A stretch of DNA of 64,000 nt from Methylomonas sp. ZR1 (lineage in GTDB: Bacteria; Pseudomonadota; Gammaproteobacteria; Methylococcales; Methylomonadaceae), in assembly GCF_013141865.1 (NCBI RefSeq), contig NZ_RCST01000001.1, forward strand, positions 310,001 through 374,000. The letters are read 5' to 3'. Shown here one piece after another: positions 63,266 to 64,000 of the stretch. Position numbers and translations under genes: made by a program. The notes beneath the pieces were generated by a model that did not search any database, had not been told where the DNA came from, and saw nothing but the letters and a program-made list of their open reading frames with translations. Every line of letters begins with the position of its first letter. The stretch's first letter is position 1.

Positions 63266-63940
63266 TCACGACCGAAACAGCCGTGAATACTGGATTTCGT
63301 GCCGGCTGCTGGCCAAGGCCAAACCAAAACAACTGCCGCCGATCTCATCGTCTTTCAATTGCGATGCGCTCTCGACCAAGCCCGGCAACTCGGCGGCCAG
63401 ACCTTGTAACAACTGCTGCCCGGCCACCTGGCCCAGTGGTACCAATTTAATCGCGCCCAACACCTGGTTTTCCAGCCAGCCCCATAAATAACCGGCTATC
63501 GCATCGGCTTTATCGATTTGCCAGCGTGTCGCCGCCAACGCAAACAAGGTCGCCAACGTAGCATCGGGCCGTTTTTGCCAAATCTGCGCTTCCGGCATCT
63601 CTAACTTGACCAACAAGCGCGCCAGGGCCTGCCCGGTTTGCCTGTCTTCGGCGCGCAATTCGGCAGTTTCGCGGTAAGCGGTTAGGGTTTGACCCCAATG
63701 CGTGACAGCCTCGATGTCATTAGTCTGCCAAGCGTCGTACAGCCGCGCCAACAACGGTGCGTCGACCTTGCCTAAACCGTTGTGCAATAAACCACGCAGC
63801 CAATCGCCGGTTTGCTCGGCATTGGTTACCCAGCCGTCGTGCACCGCAGTCTCCAGACCCTGTGAATAGCTGTACATCCCAATCGGCAAACTGGGGCTGA
63901 CCAGTTGCAGCAGCCGCAGCAGGCTTAAATTAGTGACCAT
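63266..63940 (-). CDS. ureF: Urease accessory protein UreF
   Basis: 224 residues. The N-terminus LLRLLQLVSPSLPIGMYSYSQGLE and the later IAGYLWGWLENQVLGAIKLVPLGQ segments (shown as SPSLPIGMYSYSQGLE and WLENQVLGAIK) mark UreF, the GTPase gate for UreG. Its ATG overlaps the end of ureE (ATGGTCACTAA). Confidence 0.95.
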   Translation of the reverse strand: MVTNLSLLRLLQLVSPSLPIGMYSYSQGLETAVHDGWVTNAEQTGDWLRGLLHNGLGKVDAPLLARLYDAWQTNDIEAVTHWGQTLTAYRETAELRAEDRQTGQALARLLVKLEMPEAQIWQKRPDATLATLFALAATRWQIDKADAIAGYLWGWLENQVLGAIKLVPLGQVAGQQLLQGLAAELPGLVESASQLKDDEIGGSCFGLALASSRHEIQYSRLFRS

Positions 63941-64000
63941 GACTATGGTAAGCGCCGGCTTCCGGCTCGAACGGCAGGGTGTCGTGCTCGACGGCTAAAC
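63930..64000 (-). CDS. ureE: Urease accessory protein UreE, C-terminal end only
   Basis: The last 22 codons, reading LAVEHDTLPFEPEAGAYHSH then GH and stop, run off the window. A His-containing tail and the overlap with ureF fit UreE, the nickel-binding chaperone. Confidence 0.75.
   Translation of the reverse strand, partial: LAVEHDTLPFEPEAGAYHSHGH

Noticed and set aside
1..64000. tRNA, rRNA, CRISPR array or prophage
   Set aside because: I saw no cloverleaf-like segment, no spaced direct repeat array and no phage structural genes; a dedicated tRNA scan could still find one I missed.

Overview
The window looks like a chromosomal segment of a gammaproteobacterium, most probably a type I methanotroph close to Methylomonas. 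The basis is inference from gene families: a dusB-fis-purH-purD operon, nifLA divergent from an rnfABCDGEH operon, FchA-type folate cyclohydrolase, several PEP-CTERM proteins with a PEP-CTERM-type EPS priming transferase, and urease accessory genes. No methane-oxidation gene lies in the window, so the genus is not proven.

Layout. 1-11 kb: end of sbcC, tex, small envelope proteins (SirB-like, an RlpA-like protein lacking a catalytic Asp) and the purine/Fis operon. 11.2-16.2 kb: a same-strand cluster of cysC, a DHH phosphoesterase, a protein with three VanZ-like units and an unknown secreted or anchored protein; the last two genes are visibly AT-rich. 16.2-20.1 kb: nested insertion sequences (IS1595 remnant, truncated IS3, complete IS21, another IS3-like end). 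The IS3 copy carries three 17-18 bp insertions of one short repeat family. 20.2-27.7 kb: PEP-CTERM protein, thioester reductase-like SDR, acyl-activating ligase, N-acetyl sugar amidotransferase, EPS priming transferase and a secreted trypsin-like protease. 28-31.5 kb: lpxH, cyclophilin, cysS, fchA.

31.6-41.5 kb: nitrogen-fixation regulation and electron supply. nifL-nifA diverge from rnfABCDG-E-H-bfd-bfr. The intergenic region holds two sigma-54 type -24/-12 elements facing opposite ways and two NifA-type TGT-N10-ACA sites between them, so NifA probably drives both its own operon and the Rnf complex. A composite palindromic repeat sits inside the rnf operon, between rnfG and rnfE.

41.5-43 kb: a broken, chimeric IS256 element. 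43.3-49.5 kb: tonB, fecR, fecI, a PEP-CTERM protein and a large ExeM/NucH-like extracellular nuclease. 49.7-53 kb: phosphoesterase and phoU diverging around a Pho-box-like site, a ParA-like ATPase and a zinc-ribbon protein. 53-57.2 kb: leuS-lptE-holA. 57.2-62.2 kb: VPxPA-type PEP-CTERM protein, cysK with two YeeE/YedE-type membrane proteins, CRY-DASH photolyase and glutathione peroxidase. 62.2-64 kb: ureG, ureF and the end of ureE, with an orphan coding fragment wedged between ureG and ureF.

I found no tRNA, rRNA, CRISPR array or phage module.
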